Shown one piece after another: positions 12,910 through 14,879 of a stretch of DNA of 14,879 bases (position 1 is the first letter of the stretch; the number at the start of each line of letters is the position of its first letter). Made by a program: the position numbers and the translations under genes. The notes below the pieces were generated by a model, which saw only the letters and a program-made list of their open reading frames with translations, had not been told where the DNA came from and did not search any database. This DNA comes from Pseudohaliea sp964438205 (GTDB lineage: Bacteria > Pseudomonadota > Gammaproteobacteria > Pseudomonadales > Halieaceae), in contig CAYTJQ010000070.1 in the NCBI GenBank assembly GCA_964438205.1, positions 1-14,879 of the forward strand, in the 5' to 3' direction.

Positions 12910-14372
12910 ACCCGGTGACCCACCCCTGGGAGCGCGCGCAGTGGAACAGTATTCACGGCGACAGCCATAATGCCGACGCGCCGCCCTACCCCACTGCGGC
13001 CCGCTACAGGCAGTGCTGGCGGCAGTTCGATGGGGCGGCCGTACTCTTCGGCCCGGCCATCGACGGCGAAGGGCGCCTCTACAGCTGCACCGGCCGCGGT
13101 AGCGCTCACAGCCACCTGCATTGTTTCGACGACCGGGGCGAGGTGCTCTGGCAGAGTGATCCCTGGCGCGGGGGAGACGAACTCGGCCCGCGGGCCTGTC
13201 CCTTCGCTCCCCTGCTGGACGGAGAGGGCGCTGTCTACGTGGCCGACGAGAAGGCCTTCTGGTGTTTCTCGACCGATGGAGCGATCCGCTGGCGCACGCC
13301 GCTCGCGCCCCTCGGCATCCACGAGGGGTTCCCCTCCGCCATCTTTTCCCCCGCCGGGCATGTTGGCGGCATCGCCCTGGACGGTACCGCCCTGTTTCTA
13401 GACCGTTACAGCGGAAAGCCCGCTTATGCACCCCTGCGGCTGACGCCGGGCGCACCGCCGCCTCCGGCGGCCGTGCCGCCGGGTACCTGGCAGGGGCTCA
13501 TGGACCCGGGCACCGCATCGGCGCTGTTTCCGGGCTTCTTCGGAACCGCCTTTCCGGTGACGAACTCACCGGCCGTGACGGTGGAGCGCAGGCACATTTA
13601 CCTGCCGTTCGCCGGTGAACGGCCGGATGAAAGCCGCTTGCTGGCACTGCGAGAAACCCGGGCTGGGCTGACGACCGCCTTCGAAGCGGTTTTTCCCGGC
13701 CGATGTTCAGTGACACCGAGCCTGTCGCCGGACGGCGCGACGGTCTATACCGGGAACCATCGCGGCGAACTGCTTGCCTTCGACGGTGAGAGCGGAGCAC
13801 TTCGTTGGCGCTACAGTCCGGCGGCGACAGCTGCCTCGCCCACGGTAGGACGGGACGGGACCGTCTACACGGGATCCACAACCAGTACGACGGGGCCCTC
13901 CCGCCTGAGTGCGGTCGATCCCGAGCACGGTCGAGCGCGCTGGTGCCACAGCTACGACCAGATCGCCGCCGACCGCTTGCCGCCTCGCCAGCCCCTGCCA
14001 CCCTTCTTCGAGGACCCGAAACCCCGCGCCGTGATCAATAGCGTCCAGACCCTCGGCAACGGACACCTGCTCGTGGTGCTGATTCTCGGTTACACCTTCA
14101 CAGCCCCGGGGACCGCTCCATTGACACAACCCCACGCGGCAGTGCTGGCCTCCATTAACCCGGCTAACGGGCAGGTTCTGGGCGTGAGCCCGCTGCCCGA
14201 CAGCAGCGAGGCCGCGATCGTTCTTGCTGCGGACGGAACCGTGTACACCCCCCACGCCGCCTTGATGACGTCTATTTTCTACCACGGGATCAATCCGATG
14301 CTGCCGCCGAGTCACCGGACGGCTTTGGCACCGGTGGGCGGCATCACGGCCCTGGCCCCTCTGGAAGATTGA
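12906..14372 (+). CDS. PQQ-type beta-propeller repeat protein
   Basis: A 488-residue protein built from propeller blades. At least six units have the pattern DGxxYxG...LxAFD..G.xxWRY, for example 53-83, 105-131, 275-303 and 315-347. Residues 12-22 (QWNSIHGDSHN) resemble the opening of PQQ-like propellers. Cofactor-binding residues of true quinoprotein dehydrogenases (Glu, Asn and Asp near a CC pair) are not seen, so it is probably a binding or scaffold propeller, not a PQQ enzyme. No signal peptide is visible, odd for this fold. The GTG start overlaps the hydrolase stop (GTGA), so it is the third gene of the unit. The proline-rich insert at 180-192 may be a linker between blades. Function is unknown. 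Confidence 0.85.
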   Translation: MNPVTHPWERAQWNSIHGDSHNADAPPYPTAARYRQCWRQFDGAAVLFGPAIDGEGRLYSCTGRGSAHSHLHCFDDRGEVLWQSDPWRGGDELGPRACPFAPLLDGEGAVYVADEKAFWCFSTDGAIRWRTPLAPLGIHEGFPSAIFSPAGHVGGIALDGTALFLDRYSGKPAYAPLRLTPGAPPPPAAVPPGTWQGLMDPGTASALFPGFFGTAFPVTNSPAVTVERRHIYLPFAGERPDESRLLALRETRAGLTTAFEAVFPGRCSVTPSLSPDGATVYTGNHRGELLAFDGESGALRWRYSPAATAASPTVGRDGTVYTGSTTSTTGPSRLSAVDPEHGRARWCHSYDQIAADRLPPRQPLPPFFEDPKPRAVINSVQTLGNGHLLVVLILGYTFTAPGTAPLTQPHAAVLASINPANGQVLGVSPLPDSSEAAIVLAADGTVYTPHAALMTSIFYHGINPMLPPSHRTALAPVGGITALAPLED

Positions 14373-14386
14373 GGCCACGCAGAACC

Positions 14387-14417
14387 TGCTTGCTGTACGG
14401 CACCTCGTCTGCAAGCA
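14387..14417 (+). terminator. Weak hairpin after the propeller gene
   Basis: TGCTTGC (14387-14393) pairs with GCAAGCA (14411-14417) around a 17-nt loop and is followed by TTT. It is 15 bp past the propeller stop. The stem is short and the loop is long, so termination is only a possibility. Confidence 0.25.
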
Positions 14418-14442
14418 TTTGCGCTTAGCGTAGGATACGATG

Positions 14443-14879
14443 ATGTCGCCCAAGCCCAAGCCCACAAGACCATTGGCCGCCCTGGCGTCAATGATCGCAG
14501 CACTCTGCCTGGCAGCCTGTGCCACAACGATGACCGACTTTGACGAGCCGACGGTGGAACTCGTGGGGCTCAGGCCGCTCCCCGCCGAGGGGCTGGAGGC
14601 CCGCTTCGGCCTGCGCCTGCGGGTGCAGAACCCGAATACGAAGGCACTGGCCATCGAGGGCCTGGCCTACCAGGTTTACCTGCGCGAGAAGAAAGCGCTC
14701 TCGGGTGTGAGCAGCCAGGCGGTCACGGTGCCGGCCTACGGCGAAGCGGTCGTCGAGCTGGAAGCGGGAGTCAGCGTTCTCGGCTCCCTGGCGCTCCTGC
14801 GAGACCTCATGGACGAACCGCCCGACAGCGGCCTGCCCTACCGGCTGGAAACCAAGCTCTCGCTCGGCGGCGCGCTGCG
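14443..14879 (+). CDS. LEA14/WHy-type lipoprotein (3' end cut by window edge)
   Basis: The readable 145 residues begin with a lipoprotein signal: a basic start, a hydrophobic stretch ending CLAAC, and the lipidated cysteine at 26. The mature part follows the LEA14 'water stress and hypersensitive response' fold: VELVGLRPLP, then LRLRVQNPNTKALAIEGLAYQVYLREKK (63-90). Next come a strand VSSQAVTVPAYGEAVVELE and a helix LGSLALLRDLMD. Bacterial members are envelope lipoproteins of unknown function, possibly in stress protection. Two ATGs lie side by side (14440 and 14443); I prefer the second because AGGA (14432-14435) is then seven bases upstream. It continues past the window edge. Confidence 0.82.
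   Translation, partial: MSPKPKPTRPLAALASMIAALCLAACATTMTDFDEPTVELVGLRPLPAEGLEARFGLRLRVQNPNTKALAIEGLAYQVYLREKKALSGVSSQAVTVPAYGEAVVELEAGVSVLGSLALLRDLMDEPPDSGLPYRLETKLSLGGAL

Noticed and set aside
13707..14654. Leftward open frame opposite the propeller 3' end and the LEA14 lipoprotein
   Set aside because: It crosses the boundary between two supported rightward genes and has no recognisable motif.

Overview
This is a GC-rich, gene-dense bacterial window. I read 15 protein-coding genes, the first and last of which are cut by the window edges. I see no rRNA, tRNA, CRISPR array, insertion sequence or phage gene. The window suggests a Gram-negative proteobacterium, most likely a gammaproteobacterium. 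The reasons are a TonB-dependent outer-membrane receptor, two lipoproteins, an OruR-like AraC regulator, a PutP-like Na+ symporter and good Shine-Dalgarno sites. That placement is an inference from gene content; no marker gene is present to settle it.

Region 1 (1-1310) holds the 3' side of a leftward SAM methyltransferase, an intergenic stretch rich in inverted repeats, and a VapB-VapC toxin-antitoxin pair that looks imported. Region 2 (1327-4410) holds a leftward HExxxH 'QEGLA' metallopeptidase-like gene, diverging from a rightward run: a small lipoprotein, a short-chain dehydrogenase (SDR) and a coiled-coil membrane protein with 21-bp internal repeats. Region 3 (4523-7064) is a leftward two-gene operon in which a PutP-like symporter overlaps a DUF2855 protein by 26 nt. 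Region 4 (7183-8352) holds a second SDR and a VOC/glyoxalase-fold protein. Region 5 (8408-14372) holds an AraC-type regulator followed by a tightly overlapping three-gene unit: TonB-dependent receptor, serine beta-lactamase-fold hydrolase and PQQ-type beta-propeller. Region 6 (14443 to the end) is the start of a LEA14/WHy-type lipoprotein.

The most coherent candidate for an undescribed system is region 5. The AraC protein probably senses a small molecule, the receptor would import a substrate across the outer membrane, and the hydrolase would open an ester, lactone or amide bond. The propeller has an unknown role and no visible export signal. The overlapping start/stop codons (4 nt at each junction) argue that the three products are made together, but the substrate cannot be told from the sequence. 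Other points of interest are the three-hairpin intergenic element beside vapBC, the bacterial relative of tubulin carboxypeptidases, and the symporter-DUF2855 pair. Most of the rest is ordinary housekeeping or accessory metabolism.
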